Source: Cinnamomum chago
Taxonomy: Eukaryota; Streptophyta; Magnoliopsida; Laurales; Lauraceae
NCBI GenBank assembly: GCA_038049695.1
Contig: CP142451.1
Span: 66,531,501 to 66,595,500 of the forward strand
DNA length: 64,000 nt
Direction: 5' to 3'
The first letter of the stretch is position 1. Every line of letters starts with the position of its first letter. Shown here in pieces: positions 13,408 to 25,607 of this stretch. A program made the translations under genes and the position numbers. The notes beneath the pieces are model-generated. The model was not told where the DNA came from. It did not search any database and saw nothing but the letters and a program-made list of their open reading frames with translations.

Positions 13408-13419
13408 TCTCTGAAACCA
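13408..13419 (-). promoter_or_regulatory. Primer binding site of element B (degenerate)
   Basis: On the minus strand it reads TGGTTTCAGAGA, two bases from the LTR end. It differs at two positions from the usual TGGTATCAGAGC tRNA-Met complement. Confidence 0.75.
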
Positions 13420-13421
13420 AT

Positions 13422-15105
13422 TGTTGGAAGTAGATGGGTCTAGTGGATAGATTTTCTAAAACTTTTGACCCACTTGACTCAAGGATCAAATATCCATAAG
13501 GCCATAAAACCCAATCCAGGATCCATGTCCTCAATCTCAGCCATCATGATCAGTAAATAAACCTATCAAGAAGATAAAACAACAGCCAACAAGCATCCAT
13601 AAAAATCTACAACATGCAAGGAAGTAGATTATACCTTAGGAGCTTGGTTGTGCTTTAATGGAGAAGTTGCGTATTTCTTTGATGATGAAACTCTTTCACG
13701 TATCAAACAAGAATCTCTAAGACCTATTGATCTTCCACGCTATGACCCTCTTATCAGAGCTCTTTTCTCAAGAAGATGGGTTGGATCTCCAAGAGAAAAC
13801 CCTACTAGAAACTCCAAGGAACTAGAAAAGAACTAGAAGAGAGGAGAAAGGAAAAAGAGTTGTGCAACACTTGCACTATAGGGGTTTGGCCGTGGGATCC
13901 AAGACATGGACGTCCAAGGGGATGCTTCCCCTTTTTATAGCACAAAGACTCCTCATTTTCTTTCTCTCTTACTAATTGATATGGAAGTCCCACTTCCACA
14001 CTAATTAATAACTTACTATTACTACTATTAGAAGTCCTACTTCAAATAGAAATAGTAACTTTCTAATTCCTTCCTTTTGGAGTTTATGTAAGATTAGTAT
14101 CTTTCTAATATCTTGGGCTAGCGTGGGGACCACTAGGGATTCCTTAGAAAGTTGGCTTCAACTGGGACACCGGGACCCCACATTTCATGTGCAATCCGGG
14201 CCCAAAGTTAATTGCAAGTAACACTACTATATAAATGCAATTGCACTCCAGTCTTAGGAATAAATTACAATGAAGACCCTAAACTTTCCAATTACCACAA
14301 GTAGGCCCTTCTATCAATATCCATGGATCAATTGGAATAAATCTGTCCCATCCATTCTTAGATCCACATCTTATTATCCTTGAGCCCTAATTAATCACAG
14401 TGATCATTAGTACCATCCAATTAACTCTTAATCGAGATGGGTGCGCACTTATTAATGACAAATCCATTAATTGGCACAAGGGGATAATATAGATAGATTC
14501 CATCTTGACCATTAGATGTTCCCACAGTCCTGCTACCACGTACCCAAGACACCGAGGAGTTGACCTACATTTGGCCTCACTCATTGGTGACTCAAAGCAA
14601 ATGAATAGACAGAAACTTGAGTTCATCAATATCTCAGGATTGAGAGCCAATTGCGAGGGAATTATGATAGCAGACCTTAAAATCGAGACAATATTTCATA
14701 ATGTGCTTCTCATGGTCCTTCAATACATTCAATGTTCCAGTATTATGATTCAGAATCTTTCATTCTGATGATCGACACAAATCATGCTATCTCATAGTGA
14801 TCAAAGTGCTGCAACCTTATCAGATGAGATGCCCAGTCTCATCATTGGTTGTGAGGATATTTTTAAGTATAAGATTTGTGACACATGTCTCCCGTATGTG
14901 GATTTCATCCATATACATATATCACATCCAATATACTAATGGGATCCGGTTCATCTCATGAACCATTATGTCAATGTATTGGTCATGTGCATTAAGTAAT
15001 AAAACACCATTCATCTCATAAAAGGAAAGCATGATTTTATTAATAAATAAAGAAATTAATCAATTTATTACATCAATTGATGGATTGGGACCATACTATC
15101 TAACA
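13422..15105 (-). repeat. 5' LTR of element B
   Basis: The LTR is 1684 bp, TGTTAGAT to TTCCAACA on the minus strand, with inverted TGTT..AACA ends. Its first ~590 bp (14521-15105) recur at 7211-7795. Flanking AGCAC (15106-15110) would be one target duplication; the other side was deleted. Confidence 0.85.
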
Positions 15106-15781
15106 AGCACCAGCTTGGTAGAGGTTTCAGCTCGGTTACAGAATCAGCTATACAAAGCGCCGAGTTATAGAACTTGGCAGAAGTCTCAGCTCGGTGACAG
15201 CACCAGCTTGATAGAAGCTTCGGCTCGGTTACAAAACCGGCTATACAATGCGCTAAGTTATGGAACTCGGTGGCTATCCTAGTTCGGTCACGGGACCGAA
15301 CGTACAACGCGCCAGGTTATGGAACTTGATAGCTATCCTAGCTTGGTTGTGGAACCAACTATGCTGTTGAAGAACTCGTTGGCTACTCCCGAAAAGTAAG
15401 TTCGGTTACAGAACCAACTAAGGTTTTTCTATCATCAAGGTACTTCTTGAGTTATAGAACTTAAGAACAGATCGAACTCTGGTTGTTGAACCGAATTCGA
15501 TTAGGCTAAGACACTTCTGGTTGTGGAACCAAAGTTATTTGCCCAATGGTCACTCAGTTCCGGTTACTGAACCGAACTCAACTACTTGGCCAAAGAATCA
15601 GGCGTCTGTGCTAAGGGCCTAGTTATGGAACAAAGGTCAAACGCATGAATGTTATTTTCAGAAGAAAAGATTGAAGGCAAGTATAGGAAAGACATTATAT
15701 TCATTAATTGGAAAAATAGATACAAATTCTATACACTTTCCATTGCAAAGGAAAAAAAAGAAAAAAATACATCCAATAGCT
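15106..15781. other. Irregular short-repeat region rich in CTCGGTTA words
   Basis: No gene. Imperfect repeats of about 45-70 bp recur between 15106 and 15600, each with a word like GCTCGGTTACAGAACC. Similar words (CTCGGCAACAGTGCC) occur at 26080-26170. The two blocks flank the pseudogene 15782-25354, so they may be the degraded LTRs of a gypsy-type element that carried it (inference). Confidence 0.5.
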
Positions 15782-17498
15782 TCAAGAAGCAGTGGCCTCT
15801 GCATTAACATCTGGAGGGTCAGTCGTAGTAGCTTGGGGAGTAACCTCAGGCAGAGGAGTCGCATTAGCTTCTGGAGTGACCTCAGGAGTGGGGGCAGAAC
15901 TCTGCTCAGGGCTATAAAATTTGGGCAGATCCTGATAAACAGGGTGATTCTCGGGGATCCCTGCCTTCTTCAATGCAACCCGACACCCGAGCTCGAATAG
16001 AGCCGAGCTTATCTTCTCGACTTGGGCCTCATATTCCTTTGTCGCCGCATCCACCCCGTCTTGGAAAGATGTGTCAGCGTCAGCTTGGATTGAGGCTTGG
16101 AGTTCGGCTTTCTCCTTGTGCGCCAATTCGAGCTCGACATTCCGTTTTGCCAGCTCGACCTCAAGTTCGAGTGCCCTCTTCGCCTTAGCCTCTGCCGTAC
16201 CCCTTAGGTCATGGGTCTCGACCTTCAGCTTGCTGATCTCGTTAAGCCCAAACTCGAACTCTGCCCCTTGGCTACTGATCTTCTCCTCCGTCGATTTCAG
16301 CTCCTGGCTACTCCCCTCCAAGGCTTTCGCAAGTTTTTTCTTCTCTGCTTCCATCTTTCGACCTTGGAACTGCTTTCACGGGTCCTATCCAGGACCACCT
16401 GAATCCTCTGCGCAACCTGAGAAAAGAAACAAGTGTCAGAAAAAAGACAAACGAGAACAAGTCACCACATGTCTATTTTGAAGACTTACCGAGAAGACCG
16501 ACTGCAGAGATGAGATCAGCAGCAATGTGTCGCGCGCTCCCTTATGCCTCTACACATCGAGTGGTAGAGCACATGCATTGGCAAGAGTAGCGACGACTAA
16601 GGGGCTGCTGGATAGACAGTTTTCCACCATCATGGGCCTCCTAGGCCCGAGCTGGAGGCTTGGCCTCCATGGGGTCGGCCCTGTAGGCTGAGGAGCCGAG
16701 GCTTGCCCAGGGCCCTTCTTTGCCAAGCCCTCGGCCCTGGGCCTTTTTTCCTTCAGAGCTCTCTCCCTAGCCTCTTTGGCAGAGCGCTGCCGAGCTCTCA
16801 CGCCTTGGCCATCAGACCGCGGCCTTTTCTCCGCCCGACCTCTTTCCCTTGCAATCTCGGCGGAGCACTGCCGAGCTGCGCCCGAAGAAACAGAAGAAGA
16901 AGCCTTGGCGCTTCCCGAGGCCGCAGAGGTGAGAGTGGGGTCAGCAGCAGCGGGTGTGGTGGCGGAGGGAGCTTGGCCTCCAAAAAGTTTAGCCCCCATG
17001 TCTTTGACCTTCGGTGTAGGGCGACGTCGTTCCATATCCTCTACTCTTTCTTCTTCTCGGTTGGAGGGGGACGAGTAGGCTTCGACGAGCTAAGACAGGT
17101 CGGTGGTATCCGAGCCGGAGGGCGATTTGGATGCCTCGGCACCTGAAGCTCTTCAGCCCTCGGCGTCGGTCAGTGCGAGCATGGGCTCCTTCCTTTTGAT
17201 GTAAGTGTGGTACCTCGACTCGTACCCGAGCAAGGACTAAGCGGCTCACCCGTGGTGGCCCTGGTATTTGCGCACGACTTTCAACCAGCTGTCGTTTCTC
17301 TTCCAGCCGGCGCGCTCGGCCCCCTGCTTCCTCTGGCTGACCTCTGCATGACAAGAGAAAACGTAAGCTCTGCAAGATAAGAGAAGAAAACAAGAGCATT
17401 CTCAGGAGCTCGGTATTTACTTGGGAGAAACCCGAAGTGACAAGGAATCTTATACAGTTTCTCCGCCTCGGTCTCTGCCTCGTCGAACTCCCAGTTAC

Positions 17499-19219
17499 TG
17501 AAAGTCCGAGATTCTTACCCTAGAGGGGGGTGAATAGGGTGAGCTACAACTTAGTGAACAATAATGCCCGATTTTAAATTCTATAGTTTAATTAGTCACA
17601 AGTGATGATATAGAACTAAAATGCAGAAGCTAACAAAAATAATCATCACAAAGCATTCACCATCACACAATGATTTATAGTGGTTCGGCCTTAATGCGTA
17701 CAACCACTACCGGCTTGTGATCTAACACTCCATCGGATTTTCACTATCTATGCTTTTCAATAGGCTAAGGAATAACCTCTAACACTATGCTTTTCTTAGG
17801 CTTAACAATAACCTCTTGGGTTTTCAGGTTCACCCTAACCTTTATACTTATGCTTTTCTAAGGCTAAGCAATAACCTTTACAAGAGATTATTTCTCAAAG
17901 AAAGTGTCTATACAAACACTTTAAGAGATACAATTTAAGCTCAATAGAAAGCTCAAATGATATATGCTTAAAGCATTTTAAAATTTGAAGTACAGAGATA
18001 AATAAATTGAAGCTGTATTGGAAACCACATGTTCTTTTTCAAAAGACAACCTGTAAAGAATTCATTAATCAAGAAATGTAAGTTGTAAGAAAATTTAAAT
18101 CTTAAAAAAACATGTAATAAAAGAGCAAAGTTGTTTTCAAAACATAAAGGTTTCCTATGAGATCATAGAATGAAAACAACTAGCTAAAGACTCAACTAAG
18201 TCGAGAGATCATGCATGAATTAGAATCAAAGATGTTGAAGCAAGCATGATTTATACAACAAGGCAATGACTTGGTTTGAGACTAAGTGATGAATCCAATA
18301 ATAAATAAATCAAAGATATAATATAATGGATTCAACACATCATAATTAACATGCTGTAAGAGATTTTCCAATAAGTTAAACTAGCATGTAACAAATGATA
18401 TGAGAAGAGCAAAGCTTACTAAGATGTTTAACTGTAGAACCAAGCTTTGTCTTTCCAAGATGTTCCTCTTGATCTTGGGTTTGAATGATGTTTAGAGAAA
18501 CTCCCAAGATTGGTCTCTAAAAAGACTCTCAAGACCTCTCTCAAAAACAAAGGAAGGGTTCTTTTTATAAGAAAAAAAATGAGTCCAACGGATCTCCTGT
18601 CGGTCGACCGACATTTAGAGTTCGGTCGACCGAACTCAACGATCATATTACAACGGTTATATTTTTGAAACAATTCTGTTTTCGGTTCACCGAAACTTAG
18701 TCGGTCGACCGACATGAGACCGACACTTGACCGACATAACAAAATGATTGGAAAACATGCTCTCTGGTTTCAGAACCGAATAGAGTTCGGTCAAGTACTA
18801 AAACACCTTCGGTCGACCAAACCTCGACCGACAGAAAAACCTCCTTACTCGAATTGGAACCGACAAAAGCTCGGTTGAGCTCGGTTCACTGGTCGGTTAG
18901 CCGACACCTGACCGACAGGGTATACAGTCAGAAGTCCAGAAGTTCTGAAGGATTTGACTAAAAAAATCTTTGGAAACCAAGTTTAACACAGAAAACTAAA
19001 GATTTGTAAGTCAACTAAAATCACATTTGGAATCAAAATTAAATCAACCAAAAACATTTTGAATAAAACATTATAGGGTCAATTTTCGGACATGATTTTC
19101 AAGCTACCAAGATGCAATTTTGAAATTCAAGCTACCAGGATGCAATGTTGAAATTAGATGAAGTGATGAAAATGAATGCATATGCTAACCATCAAATTGC
19201 AAACAACATAGATCTAACA
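17499..19219 (-). repeat. 3' LTR of element C
   Basis: The LTR is 1721 bp, TGTTAGAT to GGACTTTCA on the minus strand. It matches the 5' LTR except for one missing block of about 130 bp after 17945. That block in the 5' LTR lies at about 23475-23595. The palindrome cluster (18598-18905) includes GTCGGTCGACCGAC and AGTTCGGTCGACCGAACT. The TATA-like box is near 18563-18572. Confidence 0.88.
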
Positions 19220-19457
19220 ATCTCCCCCTTCGTAATTTGGTGGAAAAGATCAAAGAACACAAACACCATCAATCAACCAATCAACCAACACTTGATCTCC
19301 CCCTTTGTTGAACATCCACTTTAACTTAGTCTTTTGCTCCCCCATTGTCTTTGTTCCCCCGTTGTTAAGCAACTTCTCCTTTTCTCAACTCCAGTTTGGT
19401 TTTCTCCTTGCTTTTCTCCAAATGATTTGCTGATATCGCCTTTCTTTTCTCCCCCTT
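19220..19457 (-). promoter_or_regulatory. Polypurine tract and four extra copies (multiplied PPT) of element C
   Basis: On the minus strand AAGGGGGAGAT at 19220-19230 abuts the 3' LTR and is the plus-strand primer. Further purine words with five G in a row lie at 19295-19305, 19337-19344, 19353-19361 and 19447-19457. Multiplied PPTs are a known Sirevirus hallmark. Confidence 0.75.
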
Positions 19458-19847
19458 TGACATCAAATTGCTATCGCATCTGTAAACAAAACTACTTGCA
19501 ACCAATACCCTTCAAATGGCATAGATTGATTGAATAGACAGATATAGCTTCTTCAGACATTAAAGAAAGGAAGAGACAATGTAAAATGAATGAGGATCAT
19601 ATAACTCATATCATAAATTACAAAAGCAAAGATTGAATATAGGAATCGAACAGTCATATTGATCTTTAAAATTTACAGTAAAGTTTTCACTGGCCAATAT
19701 TAGCCATATAAAAACATGAAGTTAGAGATCAAACAAGTTTTGCAACCAAACATTACAACCAAAAACATCATATCCTTTTCCATAAATAAAGACACCACCA
19801 TTGAATATACCAATAAAAACATTAAAAATGAAGCCTAGTAAATCTTC

Positions 19848-21025
19848 CTAGTCTGAGTCAGGAGGTGGAGGAGACGGAGACAGTGGAGCAGCCACATCAT
19901 CCCTTCTGTAATTCTTGGAGATTGCTGACAGATATATGAATAGCTTGTTCACAGTCTTCTTAATCTTCTTTTGTTCTCCCCTCATGTAAGCAATGTCTCT
20001 CTCAATGGCTCCCAGTCGATCATGTGTAGAGCTCGAAGAAGAGGGACGCGGAGGAGAGTTGTGCCTCAAAGATGAAGCATGAGGACGAGGAGGACTGGGT
20101 GGATCTTGAGCCAAAGGGGCATCCTCTGCTATGGGAACATGATTGTTGGGTAGAAGATTCATTTGATTCAGGTTTACCATAGAGAAAGGAGTTTTGAGTA
20201 ATGGTTTCTCATTTTGGGGTTTGGGATTTCCAAAAGAAAAATCCAATTGAGTCATAAAGAAACCAAAAGGAATAGCATTTTTCTATCGAACAGTGTTGTG
20301 AAATTTTATGATGGTTTGGCAGCTGATTGAAGGAGGACAAATGGGAACTCTAGTGATAACTTTAGACAGGATGCTCACCATATAAGCTGTTAATTGAGTT
20401 CGATTTCCCATCCTTGGATAAACATTGTAAGTAAAGATATTGTGAATAATCCGATATATAGGAAAAAGAGAGTTTAAAGTGAGATGGTGCTTCTTAGAGT
20501 CCCATTCAGAATAAAAGCCACAAAGATCAAGTGTAGCTCTTCTCTTCTCTTCTTCAGAAAGAGAGTCAGAGACAAAAGTGATACCATTTTGAGAACAAGG
20601 GATACCTATGATGGATCCTATCCTTTCAGGAGTAATCTCTTCATCTCTGTCAGAGAAACAAATGGTAAAAGAGCAAGAATTTTCTTCAACTTTTGTTGTA
20701 GAGATAGATGCATACATGTTTTTAACAAGAGAAGGATATGCATTAGCCCCCAAAAAAGAATTCCTTCCCAACCAACTCTTCCTACAACTTCTCTAAGGTC
20801 AAAAGACCTGATTTGGTCCACCAAGACACTTCTCTCTACAATTATTGGTCTACCTTGTAGACTCTCAAGTAATTTATTATTGGGTTTTAAAATATTTGAG
20901 GCATGAGAAGGAGATGAGGAGGGAGAATCATGGGGACTTCTCACATAAGGTCTACTAGAGGATGTAAAAGAAGTTCTTCCCCTCTTAGATGGGCGAGGAA
21001 CAATTTTCTTCATCTTAGGAGGCAT
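19848..21025 (-). pseudogene. ORF3: putative plant transposon protein domain, one frameshift and one stop
   Basis: The start ATG at 21025 opens a basic, serine-rich head, then a folded region with RSFDLREVVGRVGW. One frameshift near 20755-20775 leads to the next frame (FLGANAYPSLVKNMYA), which continues with TPERIGSIIGIP. It ends at a single in-frame TAG (20283-20285), after which the same frame continues to 19848. That last part has a proline/serine stretch and a basic helix. The total is about 390 codons. Its pattern parallels the ORF at 30200-31249. Such domains occur in extra ORFs of plant retroelements; no biochemical role is established. It sits between the gag tail and the PPT, where autonomous Sireviruses carry their extra ORF. 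Confidence 0.7.
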
Positions 21026-21557
21026 ATTATCAAACACTTGGTGAGCACAACAAGTTTTAAGAATGAATGGAGAGAATACCAATGCAAAGCTTGTGCAAAA
21101 TATAAGAAAGTAGACAAGCAAGAAGAAAAGAAGCTAAACAAGACAAAGAGAAGAAAGGATGGAAATATTAGAGAGAGGATGGAGATTTTGGGAAAAACCT
21201 ACACAATACAAGAAGCGCCGTTCAACACAAAAAGCACAAAGAGAAAAGATAAGCAATGAGAAAGGAATGGAGAGAGGAAATAAATTACCTACAAGGAGAG
21301 GTGAATAGAATGAAGAAGAGAGGATTTGAAAGAAGCCTAAATGGAGAGGAAGACCCCAACTACGAAACAGTAAAGAATGAAACAGAGTCTGCGCGCAGGG
21401 CTAAAAAGGCTACTGTGCGTTGTCAGTTGATCGACAACTAGGAGTTCAGTTGACCGAACTCAACAAAGCAGAAAAAAGAAGAATCCTAAAAAAATTTAAA
21501 CTAAGAAGCACAGATTAGGGACCACAAAATTAAAAAAATAAAAATAAAAACAAGACT

Positions 21558-22805
21558 TTAGGATTTCTCTTGATATTTACTTTTTGGAATCCACCTATAG
21601 TCTTGAGAGGATTTCTCTTGCAGATTATTTTTAGAAATTCCACCAACACTTAAAGATTTAAGTTGGTAGATAGACTTCTCATCATGATTGATATTATCTT
21701 GAGAAAGATGATTTGTCTTTTGATGTTGGTGAGTTTCTTTTATAATTTCCTCCTCCTTTTTATTTTTGATTTTTATATTTAGATTCTCAACTTTCTTCAA
21801 AAGATCTTTCATTTGGGGTGTTAGAGGAGGTAAATTTGGAAGTTCTTCTTTTATTGGTTCCTTAAGTTTTGGTTTAAATTGTTTGAAATTTTCAAAACCA
21901 AATTGAAGTGACTTCATTTGATTAGACTCATGATTCCTTCGAGTTTTACATTCAAATCTTAGATGCCCATCATTTCCACAATAATTGCACTTTGTCTTGG
22001 GCAAGGAAACATTAGTTCTAGGAAGAGAGGTTTCTCTTTTAACAAAAGTATTAATAAATCCAGGTTCATGTGGGGTTTTCCAATTAAATCCAAGGCCGGT
22101 CATATCTCTATGAAATTTACCCATTTTAAGTAATTGTTCAAATTTAACTTCTCCGTGGATAAACCTATTCTCATACTTTTGCTTGTAATCTCTAAGAATA
22201 GTGATTTGATCCTTAAGGTTAGAGTTTTCCTTTTCAACTTCCTTAATGTTGTTTAGCTCTTTGTGGGCAAGATTTAACTTAAGTTTGAGTTCATTAACCA
22301 AACTGGATCCAAGTTCTACATCTTTTAACTTGGTTTGAGTTTTAGATAGATTTGCTTCAGAAATTTTTAACTTGGATTCTAAATTGTTGATAATTATGTT
22401 TTACCTCAGAATTTGATCTCTTAAATTAGCATTTTCATTGTAAAGTTCATCACATTCTATCTTTAATTCATCTGAATTATTTTGAGCATTAGATAGGTTA
22501 TGTAAGGAGATCATCAATTTAGAATCTAAACAACTTATAGCTTCATTCTTTTCTCTAAGTTCATTATGTAAAGTGTTTAAAGCTTTTGATAGCTTTTCAG
22601 ATTCTTCTTTTAATTTCTTATTTTCCTTAACACGTTCTATGGAGAAAGTGTAGAGCTCATTATAAGCTTGTTGTATATCATCTTCATTTTCATGAAATTC
22701 TTCTTGCTCAAATTGAACAACATGGATTTCATTTATGGAATCTTCATTTGATGAGCAGGAGAGTTTAAGAGAAGAATCTACACAATTTATCAAAGTGGAA
22801 TCCAT
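21558..22805 (-). pseudogene. Gag C-terminal-tail protein: coiled coil plus CCHC knuckle, one in-frame stop
   Basis: The frame opens with MDSTLINCVDSS about 100 bp after the primer binding site and runs 415 codons with only one stop (22401-22403). The N-terminal part is acidic, then has AYNELYTFSI and a long leucine/lysine/glutamate coiled coil. A CCHC knuckle follows (CNYCGNDGHLRFEC), then a basic region and a terminal RWIPK. The order matches the tail of element A's gag: [10 protein letters not shown], coiled coil, [14 protein letters not shown], then the protease. Missing are the capsid domain, the first knuckle and all of pol. The equivalent gene in element F is 35537-36973. Both copies are open apart from one stop each, at different places, which suggests long conservation and recent decay. 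Confidence 0.78.
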
Positions 22806-22908
22806 AACAAATGATTTTCAAGAAGGCACAACAACTAGGGTTTAAACTCTAGGTTTTTACACCTAATCAAGAGTTTCAATCCACTTGATTCCTATTATAG
22901 AGCACAAG

Positions 22909-23023
22909 GCTCTGATACCAATTGAAAGTCCTACTCCGATAAGATTTCAAATTGGGGATCCTAGACTAAGGATCAACTCCAGGTTGTTAAGCCCTACAAT
23001 GGAGTAACCTCTCTCTGATACCA
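22909..23023 (-). promoter_or_regulatory. Duplicated primer binding site of element C
   Basis: On the minus strand TGGTATCAGAG follows the 5' LTR at 23013-23023, as expected. A second, better copy, TGGTATCAGAGC, lies at 22909-22920, again preceded by the LTR-end word GGACTTTCAAT. The intervening ~105 bp resembles a short LTR end plus leader, so the 5' junction seems to have been duplicated. Confidence 0.7.
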
Positions 23024-23025
23024 AT

Positions 23026-24883
23026 TGAAAGTCCGGGATCCTTACCCTAGAGGAGGGTGAATAGGGTGAGCTACAACTTAGTGACCAATAATGCCCGATT
23101 TTAAATTCTATAGTTCAATTAGTCACAAGTGATGATATAGAATTAAAATGCGGAAGCTAACAAAAATAATCATAAAAAAGTATTCACCATCACACAATGA
23201 TTTATAGTGGTTCGGCCTTAATGCCTACATCCACTACCGGCTTGTGATCCAACACCCCACCGGATTTCCACTATCTCTGCTTTTCAATAGGCTAAGCAAT
23301 AACCTCTAACACTATGCTTTTCTTAGGCTTAACAATAACCTCTTAGGTTTTGAGGTTCACCCCTAACCTTTACACTTATGCTTTTCTAAGGCTAAGCAAT
23401 AACCTTTACAAGAGATGATTTCTCAAGAAAGTGTCTATACAAACACTTTAAGAGATACAATTTAAGCTCAATACATTTGCCTCTTAATTAGGCTGATATG
23501 AAAGTGAAAATCAAACTCACACAACACTCTATGCAATGCAAAGATGAATGCACATGATGTGTGTGTGAAAACTTCAATCAAAGTTAAAAAGAAAGCTCAA
23601 ATGATATATGCTTAAAGCATTTCATAGTTTAAAGTATAGAGATAGATAAATTGAAGTTGTATTGCAAATCACATGTTCTTTTTCAAAAGACAACCTGTAA
23701 AGATTTCATTAATCAAGAAATGTAAGTTGTAAGAAAATTTAAATCTTAAAAAAACATGTAATCAAATAGCAAAGTTGTTTTCAAAACATAAAGGTTTCCT
23801 ATGAGATCATAGAATGAAAACAACTAGCTAAAGACTCAACTAAGTAGAGAGATCATGCATCAATTAGAATCAAAGATGTTGAAGTAAGCATGATTTGTAC
23901 AACAAGGCAATGACTTGGTTTGAGACTAAGTGATGAATCCAATAATAAATAAATTAAAGATATAATATAATGGATTCAACACATCATAGTTAACATGCTA
24001 CAAGAGATTTTCCAATAAGTTAAACTAACATGTAACAAATGATATGAGAAGAGCAAAGCTTACTAAGATGTTTAACTATAGAACCAAGCTTTGTATTTCC
24101 AAGATGTTCCTCTTGCTCCCTTGAGTTATTCTTGATCTTGAGTTTGCATGATGTTCAGAAAAACTCCCAAGATTGGTCTCCAAAAAGACTCTCAAGACCT
24201 CTCTCAAAATAAAAGGAAGGGTTCTTTTTATAAGAAAAAAATTTGAGTCCAACGGATCTCCTGTCGGTCGACCGACATATAGAGTTCGGTCGATCGAACT
24301 CAACGGTAATGTTACAACGGTCATATTTTTTAAACAATTCTATTTTCGGTTCACCGAAACTTAGTCGGTCGACCGACATGAGACCGACACTTGACCGACA
24401 TAACAAAATGATTGGAAAACATGCTCTCTGGTTTCAGAACCAAATAGAGTTCGGTCAAGTACTAAAACACCTTCGGTCGACCAAACCTCGACCGACAGAA
24501 AAACCTCCTTACAGGAATTGGAACCGACAAAAGCTCTGTTGAGCTCGGTTCACTGGTCGGTTAGCCGACACCTGACCGACAGGGTATACAGTCAGAAGTC
24601 CAGAAGTTCTGAAGGATTTGACTAAAAAAATCTTTGGAAACCAAGTTTAACACAGAAAACTAAAGATTTGTAAGTCAACTAAAATCACATTTGGAATCAA
24701 AATTAAATCAACCAAAAACATTTTGAATAAAACATTATAGGGTCAATTTCCAGACATGATTTTCAAGCTACCAAGATGCAATTTTGAAATTCAAGCTACC
24801 AAGATGCAATGTTGAAATTAGATGAAGTGATGAAAATGAATGCATATGCTAACCATCAAATTGCAAACAACATAGATCTAACA
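23026..24883 (-). repeat. 5' LTR of element C
   Basis: The LTR is 1858 bp, TGTTAGAT to GGACTTTCA on the minus strand. The palindrome cluster is at 24262-24580, with a TATA-like box near 24226-24236. Minisatellite units with CTTAGGCTTAA/CTAAG words lie at 23275-23415. The G run present elsewhere is here interrupted (GGAGGG at 23053). Confidence 0.88.
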
Positions 24884-25397
24884 GTTACTGGAGACGAGTA
24901 GACGATCATCCCCGGCATGTTTGTTTGAGTCCTCCAGGTTATAAACAAAAGGCTCCAATTTTGGTTCCCCCCGGAGGTAGTAGCTATGATTGTCTCCCGC
25001 AAACTTGCAGATGTTATACACATCCTCGATGTCATGGACACCGAGGTTAAATACCAAACTCTTATTGAGCTCGGTGGCACCCATTATTACTTTGTAGCTA
25101 TTGGGCATCAGCTGACAAGGGCCAAGGTGCCATGTCGCCAGGCAAGCTCTAAGAAGGGAGTGGACTGAAAACCTAACCCCTCCTTCGATTATTGAGACTA
25201 GAGGGAATAACATCCAGCCATCGCGGAAAGAGTAACCATCGAAAGGGTTCTTTGGGTTGTCTAACTTGGTCTGGACATTTTCTGGGATCTCGTACATCTC
25301 CCTGAACCCAGCCATGGCCTCAAGGGTGTCCGCCGAGTTCCTATAAGATCCCATTTTCCTGAGAATGAAGAAACTGGAAAGAGTAGGGGCTGAAACC

Positions 25398-25607
25398 CTA
25401 AAACCCTAAGGCAGAAGCCCTAGCAGGAATGGAAGATACGCAAAGGAAAGAGATGAGGGAGAAGACTCACAGAGAGAAAAGGAGGATAACTTTAGACTCA
25501 TACGCTAAGGACAGAACTCCGACAGGGCTTCTTATCTCTTGCAGCAGGGACTCTCTCTGATGAATGCTAAAGTAAAGAAACGAAGAAGGAAGAACCCTAT
25601 TTATAGA
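25398..25607 (-). promoter_or_regulatory. Core promoter of the split gene: TATA box and telo-box
   Basis: On the minus strand CTATAAATAG (25598-25607) is a perfect plant TATA box about 245 bp before the ATG at 25354. On the plus strand AAACCCTAAAACCCTAA at about 25399-25415 is telo-box-like, a motif common in 5' regions of plant genes expressed in dividing cells. Confidence 0.5.

Larger units (their letters stand above)
7211..15105 (-). mobile_element. Element B: decayed Ty1/copia retrotransposon
   Basis: On the minus strand the 5' LTR (13422-15105) is followed by a primer binding site, a 1.7-kb leader, a broken gag-pol (11691 down to 7811), a polypurine tract and a 3' LTR (7211-7795). The 3' LTR matches the first ~590 bp of the 5' LTR and then stops, so its distal ~1.1 kb was deleted. 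No target duplication can be tested. The LTRs begin TGTTAGA and end CCAACA and are unrelated to the element A family. Confidence 0.85.
17499..24883 (-). mobile_element. Element C: complete non-autonomous Sirevirus-like LTR element
   Basis: It is 7385 bp long. LTRs lie at 17499-19219 and 23026-24883, with target duplication GTTAC at 17494-17498 and 24884-24888. From the 5' side it holds duplicated primer binding sites, a gag-tail ORF (21558-22805), ORF3 (19848-21025) and a multiple polypurine tract (19220-19457). No protease, integrase, RT or RNase H is present. Internal length is only 3.8 kb, so the element cannot have moved by itself. The shared LTR family suggests mobilisation by element A-type proteins. 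Confidence 0.9.
15782..25354 (-). pseudogene. Putative gypsy-type transposon-domain protein gene, split by element C
   Basis: The first exon starts at 25354 and encodes a segment resembling the plant 'putative gypsy type transposon' domain (PF04195-like, from memory of the family), with GWMLFPLVSIIEGGVRF followed by an LGPCQLMPNSYKVI segment. At 24884 it is broken by element C and resumes in the same frame at 17498, with WEFDEAETEAEKL. A short intron with donor near 17420 and acceptor near 17350 is plausible. Then come an alanine/arginine-rich low-complexity exon (16550-17035) and a coiled-coil exon ending in proline/threonine repeats (15782-16354). The upstream TATA box and telo-box at 25398-25607 fit a transcribed unit. 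There are stops between the parts (near 17160). The function of this domain is not known; such genes travel with Ty3/gypsy elements. Confidence 0.6.

Noticed and set aside
16703..17146. Plus-strand frames opposite the alanine/arginine-rich exon
   Set aside because: GC-rich shadow of the minus-strand coding exon.
25399..25415. AAACCCTA repeats as a possible interstitial telomere
   Set aside because: Only two degenerate units, placed between a TATA box and a start codon; a telo-box is the better reading.
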